DNA of 12,634 nucleotides from Candidatus Methylomirabilota bacterium. GTDB taxonomy: Bacteria > Methylomirabilota > Methylomirabilia > Methylomirabilales > JACPAU01. Below, in pieces: positions 6,082-12,634 of this stretch. Each line of letters begins with the position of its first letter. The stretch's first letter is position 1. Below the pieces are notes generated by a model, which saw only the letters and a program-made list of their open reading frames with translations, did no database searches and was not told the origin of the DNA. A program made the translations under genes and the position numbers. The stretch covers positions 1 through 12,634 of the forward strand of contig JACPAU010000224.1 in NCBI GenBank assembly GCA_016180705.1, written 5' to 3'.

Positions 6082-6821
6082 CCCCGCCGCGGCCACGCCC
6101 GGTCGAACGCCGCGTTGTAGCGCGCGATGAGGCCGGCGTCGGCGAACGAGAAGTACTCCGCCTCGCCCACGATCAGGTGATCGAGGACCGGGATCTGGAG
6201 GAGCCGCCCTGCGGCGACGAGCTCGGCCGTGACCGCCTCGTCCTCGGGGGAGGGCGCGGGGTGGCCCGAGGGGTGGTTGTGGGCCAGGATGAGCGCCGCC
6301 GCGTGCCCCCGCTGGGCCGCGCCGAGGACCTCCCGGGGGTAGACGGGGGATTCCGCGAGGGAGCCCTCGCTCACCGTGCAGACGTCCAGGATGGCGTGGC
6401 GCCGGTTGAGGAGCAGGACCAGGAACGCCTCCCGGGGCCGGTCCCGCAGGAGGGGCCGGAGGAAGGCGTAGACGGCCCGGGAGGAGGTGGCGGCCCCCCG
6501 CGGCCGCTTCGCTTCGCTCTGCGCGCGCCGGCCCACCTCGAAGGCGGACTTGATCTGGGCGATCTTCGCCGGGCCGAGGCCGGGGATCTCGCGGAGGGCC
6601 TCCGCGGGGGCGGCGTCGAGGCCGCGGAGGGAGCCGAACCGCGCCAGGAGTTGCCGGGCGAGTGCCAGCGCGCTGCTCCCGGGCCGCCCGGTGCGACAGA
6701 GGATGGCCAGGAGGTCCCCGTCGGTGAGGCCGGTCGGCCCGTCCCGGAGCAGGCGCTCCCGCGGCCGCTCCGCGGCAGGCCACTTCCGGATCGGGACCGC
6801 GCGCTTGCGCCCTGGGGCCAT
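6078..6821 (-). CDS. radC: RadC family JAB/MPN-domain protein
   Basis: A 247-residue protein with the standard RadC layout. Residues 20-100 form a helix-hairpin-helix region (LREIPGLGPAKIAQIKSAFE at 76-95), and residues about 113-240 a JAB/MPN metalloprotease-like domain. The JAMM motif is intact: Glu131, His181-x-His183, Ser191 and Asp194, in the stretch HNHPSG typical of RadC. RadC was first linked to DNA repair, but that role is disputed and the biochemical activity is not settled; it often travels with accessory DNA. Here its ATG overlaps the stop of the Nramp-like gene by one base (TGATG), so it is the last gene of that operon. Its stop shares CTAG with the convergent microprotein gene, leaving no room for a terminator between them. 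Confidence 0.94.
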   Translation of the reverse strand: MAPGRKRAVPIRKWPAAERPRERLLRDGPTGLTDGDLLAILCRTGRPGSSALALARQLLARFGSLRGLDAAPAEALREIPGLGPAKIAQIKSAFEVGRRAQSEAKRPRGAATSSRAVYAFLRPLLRDRPREAFLVLLLNRRHAILDVCTVSEGSLAESPVYPREVLGAAQRGHAAALILAHNHPSGHPAPSPEDEAVTAELVAAGRLLQIPVLDHLIVGEAEYFSFADAGLIARYNAAFDRAWPRRG

Positions 6822-8062
6822 CAGGCGCCCCGGAGCGCGAGGATTAGGAGGAGGAGGCTCAGCGCGATCATGACGGCGGCGGTGCCCCGGCCAACGAGGT
6901 TGAACAGGGGCGAGTTCACGTAGGTTCCCATGACCTCCCGGTCATTGATGAGGCGGAGCATGAGGACGAGGATCGCCGGGAGGAGGATGCCGTTCAGCAC
7001 CTGGGAGGCCACCATGATCTCGATCAGCGGGGCGCCCGGCCAGAGGATCGCGACCGCGCCCGTGCCCACCAACGCGAGATAGATAGCGAAGAACCCCGGC
7101 GCCTCCCGGAGCCCCCGGTCCACCCCGCCCGCCCAGCCGAGCGCCTCGCAGGCGGCGTAGGCGGTGGAGAGGGGGACGATGGCGGCGGCGAAGGCGGAGG
7201 CGTTGAAGAGGCCGATGGCGAAGAGGACCGTGGCGTAGCGCCCGGCAAAGGGCTCGAGGGCGAGCGCTGCATCCGCCGCGCTCTCGATCCGGACGCCGTG
7301 GACGTGGAGGGTCGCGGCGCAGGCCACGATGATGAAGAAGGCGATGACGGCGGCCACCAGGCTCCCGAGGAAAACGTCCAGGCGGGCGAAGGGATACTCC
7401 TTGACCCGGATCCCCTTATCCACCACGGAAGACTGGAGGTAGAACTGCATCCACGGGGCGATGGTCGTTCCCACCAGCGCGATGAGCATCGTGAGGTAGT
7501 CTGTCTGGAGCCGAAGGGTGGGGGTCACGGACGCGCGGAGGACTTCCCCCCAGGCCGGCCGGGCCAGGAGGCCCGAGATCACGTAGACGATGTAGACGGT
7601 ACTGGCCAGGAGGAACGCCCGCTCGACCAGGCGGTAGGTCCCCTGGACGACCAGCCAGGCCACCAGGCCGGCCACCGCCGGGACCGAGAGGAGGCGGGGA
7701 ACCCCGAAGATCTCCAGGGCGGCGGCGACGCCGGCGAAGTTGGCGACCGTGTTGGCCCAGTTGGCCAGGACCAGGACCACCAGCACGGCGGTCGTGAGCC
7801 GGAGGCCGTAGACCTCCCGGATCAGCTCCGCCAGCCCCTTGCCGGTCACGACGCCCATCCGGCTCCCCATTTCCTGGATCACCGCCAGGCTGATGGTGAT
7901 GAAGAAGAGCGACCAGAGGAGGGAGGTGCCGTAGTGGGCGCCGGCGAGGGAGTAGGTGGCGATCCCCCCCGCGTCCTGGTCCACGCTGGCGGTGATGATG
8001 CCCGGCCCCACGATGGAGAAGAACAGGAGGACGCGCCGCCTCCGGATCCGGGGGAAGGGCAT
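6821..8062 (-). CDS. Nramp-family divalent metal transporter, probably magnesium type (NRMT-like)
   Basis: A 413-residue integral membrane protein with about 11 hydrophobic segments, belonging to the Nramp/SLC11 superfamily by its TM1 (GPGIITASVDQDAGG) and TM6 (GTTIAPWMQFYLQSS) regions. In Mn/Fe transporters TM1 holds DPGN and TM6 holds a Met-Pro-His metal site. Here these read D30-A-G-G and A202-P-W, so the soft-metal Met ligand and the His are absent. Loss of the Met is the hallmark of Nramp-related magnesium transporters, so Mg2+ is the likeliest substrate; this is inference from motifs. The neighbour supports it: the gene directly upstream, 24 nt away on the same strand, encodes an MgtE-type Mg2+-sensor protein. 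A GGAG lies 6-7 nt before the ATG. The stop overlaps the radC start. Confidence 0.88.
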   Translation of the reverse strand: MPFPRIRRRRVLLFFSIVGPGIITASVDQDAGGIATYSLAGAHYGTSLLWSLFFITISLAVIQEMGSRMGVVTGKGLAELIREVYGLRLTTAVLVVLVLANWANTVANFAGVAAALEIFGVPRLLSVPAVAGLVAWLVVQGTYRLVERAFLLASTVYIVYVISGLLARPAWGEVLRASVTPTLRLQTDYLTMLIALVGTTIAPWMQFYLQSSVVDKGIRVKEYPFARLDVFLGSLVAAVIAFFIIVACAATLHVHGVRIESAADAALALEPFAGRYATVLFAIGLFNASAFAAAIVPLSTAYAACEALGWAGGVDRGLREAPGFFAIYLALVGTGAVAILWPGAPLIEIMVASQVLNGILLPAILVLMLRLINDREVMGTYVNSPLFNLVGRGTAAVMIALSLLLLILALRGA

Positions 8063-8086
8063 GCCCGCTCCGGCCGACCAGGGATG

Positions 8087-9376
8087 CTAGAGGTACTTCT
8101 TCGCCGCGCGCTGCTTCCAGATCAGGGGGAGGAGGCGGCTGAGCACGTCGTCCACGGTGACGATGCCCTCCAGGACGCCGGTGCTGCCGACCACCGGCAG
8201 GGCGAGGAGGTTGTACTTGGAGAGGGTCTCGGCCACATCCTTCAGGTCGGCTTCCGGGGGGACCTGGATGACGTGCTTTTCCACGAGGTCCTCGAGCGTC
8301 CGCGTTGGGGGCGCGGTGAGGAGCTGCCGGAGGCTCAGCACCCCGAGGAGTCGCCCGTCGGGGTCCGTGACGTAGAGGGTGGAGATGGTCTCGGCCTCCC
8401 CTGCCCGCTCTCGGAGATGCTCGACGGCAGCCGCGGCCGTCAGGTGGGGCGGGAAGGCGACGAACTCGGTGGTCATCAGGCCGCCGGCGCTTTCCTCCGG
8501 GTGCTCGAGCAGCTCCGCGACCTCCCCTGCCTCCTCCGGCTCCATGCTCTCGAGGATCTCCTGGGCGCGGGACTCGGGCATCTCGGAGAGGACGTCGGCC
8601 GCTTCGTCCGGCTCCATCCGCTCCAGCAAGTCGGAGGCCTTCTCCGGCTCCAGCATCTGGAGCACCCCGGCCTGCACCTCCGTCTCCGTCTCCGCCAGCG
8701 CCTCGCCCGCCGTCTCGGCGTCGAGGGCCTGGAGGATCGTGGCCCGCTCGCTGGGGTTCAATTCCTCGACGATATCGGCGATGTCGGCGGGGTGCAGGCG
8801 GGCAAGCTTGCTGTAGACCGCCTGCCGCTTCGCCCGGGTGAGTTCGGTCTCGATCGGCTCCACGTGCTCCCAGGAGACCACGTCCCGGGGGAGGGAGAGG
8901 CGCAGGGTGCGGGTGAAGGCCTCCAGCACCGGCTCGGGGAGCAAGTGCCGCAGGAGGCCGCGCATCCCCACGTCCACCCAGACCACCACGTAGCGCCCGT
9001 CCTGCTGCTTCAGGCCCACGTCGTTCACGCGCACCACGCGCCGGCGGGCCGTGTCCATGACCTTCTTGTCCAGGATGTTCTTGGCGAGGAGCATCTCGCT
9101 CAGCCGGAGCGACTGCGGCCGGACGGCGTCCGCCGCGCAGGCCAGGCGGAGCGCGCCGCCGGGTTCCGGGTCCAGGCCCGCGACCTGCTCCCAGCCCACC
9201 AGGAGATCCTCCTCCGTCGGCCGGGCCACCAGGATCTTCGTGACCTGGGGGAAGATGCCGCGGAAGTGGACCACCAGGTCCTTCAGGCAGCCCACCGGGG
9301 CGCCGGTCGCGTCGAGGACCGGCCGCTGGCGGAGGCGGGTCAAGGTGATGTCGGCCTGCGGGATCTCGTTGACCAT
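8087..9376 (-). CDS. PRC-barrel / MgtE-N / CBS-pair protein, probable magnesium sensor partner
   Basis: A 429-residue soluble protein. Residues about 12-80 and 92-160 look like two PRC-barrel modules (e.g. VLDATGAPVGCLKDLVV). Residues 186-290 are an MgtE N-terminal helical domain, with tandem helical units such as LEPEKASDLLERM, MEPDEAADVLSEM and MEPEEAGEVAELL. Residues about 300-420 are two CBS domains (GRLLGVLSLRQLL; GVLEGIVTVDDVL). In MgtE channels the N and CBS domains bind Mg2+ and gate the pore; here there is no TM channel domain at all, only this cytosolic part. Being next to a probable Mg2+ Nramp, it may sense cytosolic Mg2+ and control that transporter. I chose the ATG at 9376; the open frame upstream is antisense to the Mut7-C gene. 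The Shine-Dalgarno is weak. CBS domains could also bind adenosyl ligands. Confidence 0.88.
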   Translation of the reverse strand: MVNEIPQADITLTRLRQRPVLDATGAPVGCLKDLVVHFRGIFPQVTKILVARPTEEDLLVGWEQVAGLDPEPGGALRLACAADAVRPQSLRLSEMLLAKNILDKKVMDTARRRVVRVNDVGLKQQDGRYVVVWVDVGMRGLLRHLLPEPVLEAFTRTLRLSLPRDVVSWEHVEPIETELTRAKRQAVYSKLARLHPADIADIVEELNPSERATILQALDAETAGEALAETETEVQAGVLQMLEPEKASDLLERMEPDEAADVLSEMPESRAQEILESMEPEEAGEVAELLEHPEESAGGLMTTEFVAFPPHLTAAAAVEHLRERAGEAETISTLYVTDPDGRLLGVLSLRQLLTAPPTRTLEDLVEKHVIQVPPEADLKDVAETLSKYNLLALPVVGSTGVLEGIVTVDDVLSRLLPLIWKQRAAKKYL

Positions 9377-9398
9377 CGTCGGACCCCAGCGTTCTCTC

Positions 9399-9414
9399 AG
9401 CGCTGCGCAGCGCT
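9399..9414. repeat. Perfect 16-bp palindrome upstream of the magnesium operon
   Basis: AGCGCTGCGCAGCGCT reads the same on both strands. It lies 23 nt before the start of the MgtE-N/CBS gene, just downstream of a possible promoter (TTGACA at 9444-9439 on the minus strand). It could be a repressor operator near the transcription start or a leader hairpin (6-bp stem, GCGC loop). On the plus strand it is followed by TTTCTTA, so a weak terminator is another reading. Confidence 0.55.
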
Positions 9415-9444
9415 TTCTTAGTATGGGGGGGGCGGGGCTGTCAA
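9415..9444 (-). promoter_or_regulatory. Possible promoter of the magnesium-transport operon
   Basis: On the minus strand a perfect TTGACA (9444-9439) is followed by a C-rich spacer and an AT-richer patch. Candidate -10 hexamers are TAAGAA at 18 bp or TACTAA at 15 bp, each 3 of 6 matches. The -35 is convincing, the -10 is not. The start would fall inside or next to the 16-bp palindrome, leaving a leader of about 30-35 nt. Confidence 0.38.
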
Positions 9445-9505
9445 CCCCGGCCCTTTTCCCCTGGAGGGCCCCCGGGCCGTGTGTTATCGTGTTGCGGGGT
9501 TTGCG

Positions 9506-9955
9506 ATGCGCTTCCTCGCCGACGCGATGGTGGGCCGGCTCGCCAAGTGGTTGCGGGCCCTCGGCTACGACACCCTCTACCACCGGGACGGGGACGACGC
9601 GGCGCTCCTGGCGACCGCGGTCGCCGAGCGGCGGGTGCTCCTCACCCGCGATACGCGCCTCCCGCGCTCCTCCCTCCCGGCCGGGAGCCTCCTCCTCGAA
9701 AGCGACCGGGTGGAGGATCAGATCCGCGAGGTCCTCCGGGCGTACGATCTGCCGCCGGCCGCCCCGGGGACGCGCTGCCTGCGTTGCAACACGCCGCTCG
9801 CCCCACTCCCCCGGGCGGAGGCCGCCGGGAAGGTCCCCGACTTCGTCCTGACCCACCACGCGGCCTTCCGCACCTGCCCGGACTGCCGGCGCGTCTACTG
9901 GCCCGGGACCCACCGCGCGCGGATGGCGGAGGTCCTGGCCCGCGTATGCGGGTGA
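9506..9955 (+). CDS. Mut7-C RNase-domain protein (PIN-like fold with zinc ribbon)
   Basis: A 149-residue protein matching the Mut7-C (formerly DUF82) family. The amino half begins MRFLADAMVGRLAKWLRALG, the family's classic opening, and carries Asp6, Asp30/Asp31 and Asp49 (LLTRDTRL) as likely acidic metal-binding residues of a PIN-like nuclease. The carboxy half is a zinc ribbon, C91xxC94 and C124xxC127. The family is named from the carboxy end of C. elegans MUT-7 and is predicted to be an RNase; its targets in bacteria are not established. I chose the ATG at 9506 because it matches the family start; a GTG at 9479 is in frame. The end overlaps fmt by 10 nt, placing it at the head of a translation-related operon, where it may act on RNA. 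Confidence 0.88.
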   Translation: MRFLADAMVGRLAKWLRALGYDTLYHRDGDDAALLATAVAERRVLLTRDTRLPRSSLPAGSLLLESDRVEDQIREVLRAYDLPPAAPGTRCLRCNTPLAPLPRAEAAGKVPDFVLTHHAAFRTCPDCRRVYWPGTHRARMAEVLARVCG

Positions 9956-10875
9956 TCTTCATGGGGACGCCGGCCTTCGCCGTGCCGTCCCTCGAGCGGG
10001 TGCTGAGGGACGGTCACGAGGTCGCGGCGGTCGTCACCCGCCCCGACCGACCCGCCGGCCGGGGGCAGGCGCTCACGGCCTCGCCGGTGAAGGTCGCGGC
10101 GGCCCGGGCTCACCTTCCGGTCCTGCAGCCGGCCAGCCTGAGGGACCCGCACGCGCAGGCGGCCCTCTCGGAGCTCGCCCCCGACGCCATCCTGGTGGTC
10201 GCCTTCGGCCAGATCCTCCCCCCCGCTGTCCTCGCGGTCGGCCGACATGGGTGCTGGAACGTGCACGCCTCGCTCCTCCCCCGCTACCGGGGCGCCGCGC
10301 CGGTCGCGTGGGCCCTCATCCGGGGGGAGCGGGTGACGGGCGTGAGCATCATCCGGATGACCGAGCGGGTGGACGCGGGCCCTGTCCTCCTGCAGCGGAG
10401 CGAGGCGATCCGCGACGAGGACACCGCCGGGACGCTCGGCGAGCGCCTCTCGCGTCTGGGCGCCGAGGCCCTCGCCGAGGCCCTGGTGGCGCTGGAAAAG
10501 GGAGAGGCGCGCCCCGTCCCGCAGGATGAGGCCCTGGCCAGTTTCGCTCCGAAGCTCTCCGCGGCCGACCAGCGCCTCGACTGGGGCGAGGCGGCAGAGG
10601 CGCTCCGCAACCGGATCCGCGGCTTGACGCCCGAGCCGGGGGCCCTCACCGCTCTCGCCGGGGAGACGCTGAAGGTCCTCGCCGCGGCCGTGGAGGAGGG
10701 GGAAGCGGGGGCGGCGCCCGGGACGCTGCTGGCCGTGACCCGTCGGGGCCCGGTCGTGGCCACGGGCCGGGGGCGGCTCTGTCTCCTCACGGTCCAGCCC
10801 GAGGGGAGGCGGCCGATGGACGGGGCGGCCTTCGCCCGTGGCCGGCGTCTTGCAGCGGGGGCGCTCTTTGGCTGA
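9946..10875 (+). CDS. fmt: Methionyl-tRNA formyltransferase
   Basis: A 309-residue cytosolic enzyme of the usual length that formylates Met-tRNAfMet with 10-formyl-tetrahydrofolate to start protein synthesis. The amino end MRVIFMGTPAFAVPSL is diagnostic. The formyltransferase domain (1-190) holds the catalytic trio Asn105, His107 and Asp143 (E. coli N108, H110, D146) and the loop SLLPRYRGAAP at 109-119. The C-terminal OB-like tRNA-binding domain (about 205-309) includes FAPKLSAADQRLDW and the expected NRIRGLTPEPGA. The ATG lies inside the end of the Mut7-C gene, with GGAGG about 13 nt upstream. A peptide deformylase gene, often next to fmt, is absent here. The end overlaps the rsmB start. Confidence 0.97.
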   Translation: MRVIFMGTPAFAVPSLERVLRDGHEVAAVVTRPDRPAGRGQALTASPVKVAAARAHLPVLQPASLRDPHAQAALSELAPDAILVVAFGQILPPAVLAVGRHGCWNVHASLLPRYRGAAPVAWALIRGERVTGVSIIRMTERVDAGPVLLQRSEAIRDEDTAGTLGERLSRLGAEALAEALVALEKGEARPVPQDEALASFAPKLSAADQRLDWGEAAEALRNRIRGLTPEPGALTALAGETLKVLAAAVEEGEAGAAPGTLLAVTRRGPVVATGRGRLCLLTVQPEGRRPMDGAAFARGRRLAAGALFG

Positions 10876-12223
10876 GCGCGCCGCCGGCGCACGGGCGCTG
10901 GCCGTGGACCTCCTGACGCGGGTGGAGCGGGACCGGGCGTATGCGTCTCTCCTCCTGGATGCGACGCTCGCCAGGCGGACGCTGGATGCCAGGGAGGCGG
11001 CGCTCCTGACGGAGCTGACCTACGGCGTCCTGCGCTGGCGGGCGACGCTGGACTGGCTCCTGGAGACCGTGGGGCGCCGGCGCATCGCCGACCTGCCGGT
11101 CCGTCTCCGGCAGATCCTCCGGGTGGGCGCCTACCAGCTCCGGTTCCTCGACCGGGTGCCGGCCTACGCGGCGGTGAGCGAGGCGGTAGCGGCCGCCAAG
11201 GGGCCGGGAGGCCACGAGGGATGGGCGAGCCTGGCCAACGCGCTGCTGCGGCGCCTGGCCGAGCGGCGGGAGAGCCTCCCGGTGCCGGAAATGGCGGACG
11301 CGACGGAGCGCCTCGCGCTCGCGTTCTCCCACCCGCCGTGGCTCGTCCGGCGGTGGCTCGCGCGGTTCGGGGAGGCGGAGGCCACCGCGCTGCTCCAGGC
11401 GGACCAGAGCCCCGCGCCCACGGTGCTGCTCGTCAACCGGCTCCGGGCGGACGCCCCGAGCGTGGCCGCGCGCTTGGCCGCCGACGGGGTGGCGACGACG
11501 GCGAGCCCGCTCCTCCCGGAGGCGCTCCGGGTGCGTGAGGGGGCGAGCGTCCGCCACCACTCCCTCGTGGCCGAGGGAAAGGTCCAGGTCATGGACGAGG
11601 GGGCCGCGCTGGCGGTGGCCCTGCTCGACCCGCAGCCGGGGGAGACGGTCCTGGACGCCTGCGCGGGGGGCGGGAACAAGGCGGCCCGGATGACGGCGGT
11701 GATGGGGAATGTCGGGCGAATCGTCGCCCTCGATGTGAGCGAGCGGGCCCGCCGGAGGCTGGGCGAGGCCTGCACGCGCCTTGGGGCGACGATCGTGGAG
11801 CCGAAGGCCGGGGACGCCCGGGAGGCGTCCCGCCACGTGCCGGGGGGTGCCGACCGGGTCCTCGTGGATGCCCCGTGCACCGGCCTCGGGACGCTCCGCC
11901 GCCACCCCGAGATCCGCTGGCGGGTGCCGGAGGCCGACCTCGCCCGCCTGGCAGCCCTGCAGCGGGACCTGCTCCGCGGCGCGGCGGAGGCCGTCCGACC
12001 CGGGGGATGCCTGGTGTACGCCGTCTGCAGCACGGAGCCCGAGGAGGGGGAGGCGGTGGGGGCGGCCTTCTCGGGAGCCGCGCGGGCCTTTCAGGAGGAG
12101 GTCCCGGTCGGCTTCCCGGCGGGCTCCTGCACGCGCCTGCCCGAGGGCGGCTTCCGTACCTTCCCCCACCGGGAAGGCTGCGACGGGTTCTACTTCATCC
12201 GGTGGCGCCGAGGCCTCCGATGA
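10838..12223 (+). CDS. rsmB: 16S rRNA (cytosine-967-C5)-methyltransferase RsmB
   Basis: A 461-residue enzyme that makes m5C967 in 16S rRNA using S-adenosylmethionine. The amino part (about 15-145) is the NusB-like RNA-binding domain (ALAVDLLTRVERDRAYASLL). The Rossmann methyltransferase domain follows about 240-456. The two essential cysteines are present: Cys347 in DAPCTGLGTLRRHPEIRW and the nucleophile Cys397 in YAVCSTEPEEGE, 50 residues apart as in E. coli RsmB. The SAM loop is DACAGGGNK (273-281), unlike the usual DxCAAPGGK. The GTG at 10838 gives the longest product and overlaps fmt by 38 nt; a TTG at 10868 is a reasonable alternative. The stop overlaps the start of the PASTA gene (ATGA). 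Other m5C methyltransferases share this fold, but the NusB domain argues for RsmB. Confidence 0.95.
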   Translation: MAGVLQRGRSLAERAAGARALAVDLLTRVERDRAYASLLLDATLARRTLDAREAALLTELTYGVLRWRATLDWLLETVGRRRIADLPVRLRQILRVGAYQLRFLDRVPAYAAVSEAVAAAKGPGGHEGWASLANALLRRLAERRESLPVPEMADATERLALAFSHPPWLVRRWLARFGEAEATALLQADQSPAPTVLLVNRLRADAPSVAARLAADGVATTASPLLPEALRVREGASVRHHSLVAEGKVQVMDEGAALAVALLDPQPGETVLDACAGGGNKAARMTAVMGNVGRIVALDVSERARRRLGEACTRLGATIVEPKAGDAREASRHVPGGADRVLVDAPCTGLGTLRRHPEIRWRVPEADLARLAALQRDLLRGAAEAVRPGGCLVYAVCSTEPEEGEAVGAAFSGAARAFQEEVPVGFPAGSCTRLPEGGFRTFPHREGCDGFYFIRWRRGLR

Positions 12224-12634
12224 CGCCGCGCCTGCGCGCCTGGCTGGAGGTCGCCCTCAAGGCGGCAGGGGCCCTGCTGGGGATGGCGGGCCTGGCCATC
12301 CTGGCAGGCTACGTGGCCATGAACCTGGCCCTGGAGAAGGACAAGGTCCAGGTGCCGAACACGATGGGCATGGACCTGAAGGAGGCGGCCGCGCTCGTCC
12401 GGGAGGTGGGGCTGCAGCCGCGGATGGTGGCGGAGGAGTACAGTAGGACCATCCCTCGGGGCGGCGTGATCACGCAGACGCCGCCCGGCGGCGTGCGCGT
12501 CCGGAAGAACAAGGAGGTCCGGCTCACGGTGAGCCGGGGGAGCGATGAGATCCTGGCTCCCAGCGTGACCGGCGGCCCCCTGACGCGGGCGCAGCGGACG
12601 TTAGCCGAGCACGGGATGACGGTGGGGCTGGTGG
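12220..12634 (+). CDS. PASTA-domain membrane protein (truncated by window edge)
   Basis: The first 138 residues of a longer protein. A short basic start is followed by a TM anchor at about 14-35. The extracytoplasmic part begins with a PASTA domain at about 42-106 (VQVPNTMGMDLKEAAALV ... VITQTPPGG ... VRLTVSRG), and a second one starts near 112 (APSVTGGPLTRAQRTLAE) and runs off the window. PASTA domains bind peptidoglycan stem peptides or act in protein contacts. They are best known from Ser/Thr kinases and class B penicillin-binding proteins, but here no kinase domain precedes the TM, so this is a stand-alone PASTA protein. The ATG overlaps the rsmB stop (ATGA), so the two are coupled. Similar small PASTA genes follow rsmB in some other bacteria, from memory. 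The function is unknown. Confidence 0.88.
   Translation, partial: MTPRLRAWLEVALKAAGALLGMAGLAILAGYVAMNLALEKDKVQVPNTMGMDLKEAAALVREVGLQPRMVAEEYSRTIPRGGVITQTPPGGVRVRKNKEVRLTVSRGSDEILAPSVTGGPLTRAQRTLAEHGMTVGLV

Noticed and set aside
4366..6783. An 805-codon open frame on the minus strand opposite the TPR, SH3 and microprotein genes
   Set aside because: Its translation is dominated by Arg, Gly, Pro and Ala with no domain, and it runs antisense to genes with clear zinc-ribbon, TPR, lipobox and SH3 motifs as well as through radC in the wrong frame. Long empty frames are expected at this GC content.
7298..9421. A 707-codon open frame on the plus strand
   Set aside because: It is the antisense shadow of the Nramp-like and MgtE-N/CBS genes and has low-complexity Gly/Asp/Arg/His composition without motifs.
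9377..9505. M-box or other magnesium riboswitch upstream of the transporter operon
   Set aside because: The probable leader is only about 30-35 nt and the whole intergenic region 129 bp; neither the size nor the conserved core of the M-box can be placed here.
9377..9913. A 179-residue extension of the MgtE-N/CBS protein
   Set aside because: It lies antisense to the well-supported Mut7-C gene, crosses the palindrome and promoter region, and has no homologous domain.
1..12634. Defence system, phage, transposon, CRISPR array or other mobile element
   Set aside because: I saw no transposase, integrase, direct-repeat array or att-like pair; apart from radC all recognised genes are core or envelope functions with even GC-rich composition.

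Overview
This window is about 12.6 kb of very GC-rich, densely packed bacterial chromosome. It holds 14 protein-coding genes in two pairs of opposed transcription blocks. There are no tRNA or rRNA genes, insertion sequences, CRISPR arrays or phage genes. The cell was probably Gram-negative: there is an EnvC-type amidase activator (non-catalytic LytM domain) with FtsEX, a lipoprotein with a lipobox, and a periplasmic C-terminal processing protease. The composition and gene orders (ftsE-ftsX-envC-ctp, and fmt-rsmB-PASTA) would fit an uncultured soil or subsurface lineage of the NC10/Methylomirabilota-Rokubacteria kind, or a deltaproteobacterium-like group. That placement is an inference from memory, not a phylogeny.

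Region 1 (1-4322, minus strand) is a cell-division and envelope operon, read ftsE, ftsX, envC-like, S41 protease, then tsaD, which is cut by the window edge. The first three genes overlap stop to start (TGATG, then ATGA). FtsE and FtsX form an ABC-type mechanotransmission complex. The EnvC-like coiled-coil protein would carry its signal to a cell-wall amidase, and the carboxy-terminal protease may trim periplasmic proteins. TsaD belongs to tRNA t6A synthesis and simply rides at the operon's end.

Region 2 (4323-6081, plus strand) starts with a 316-bp divergent intergenic space containing a near-consensus sigma-70 promoter (TTGACA, 17 bp, TATAGT). It is followed by three overlapping genes that I cannot assign to a known system: a double-zinc-ribbon/TM/TPR membrane protein, an SH3-domain lipoprotein, and a 42-residue zinc-ribbon microprotein starting with GTG behind a strong ribosome binding site. 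The microprotein gene and the opposing radC share a single CTAG as both stop codons.

Region 3 (6078-9376, minus strand) reads, from its promoter side, a PRC-barrel/MgtE-N/CBS protein, an Nramp-family transporter, and radC. The transporter lacks the DPGN and MPH metal-binding motifs of manganese/iron Nramps, resembling Nramp-related magnesium transporters. Its neighbour looks like the cytosolic Mg2+-sensor half of MgtE without the channel. I infer a magnesium uptake system with a detached sensor. A perfect 16-bp palindrome lies in its short leader.

Region 4 (9506-12634, plus strand) is a translation-related operon: a Mut7-C RNase-like protein, fmt, rsmB and a PASTA-domain membrane protein truncated by the window end. 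All are joined by overlapping ends.
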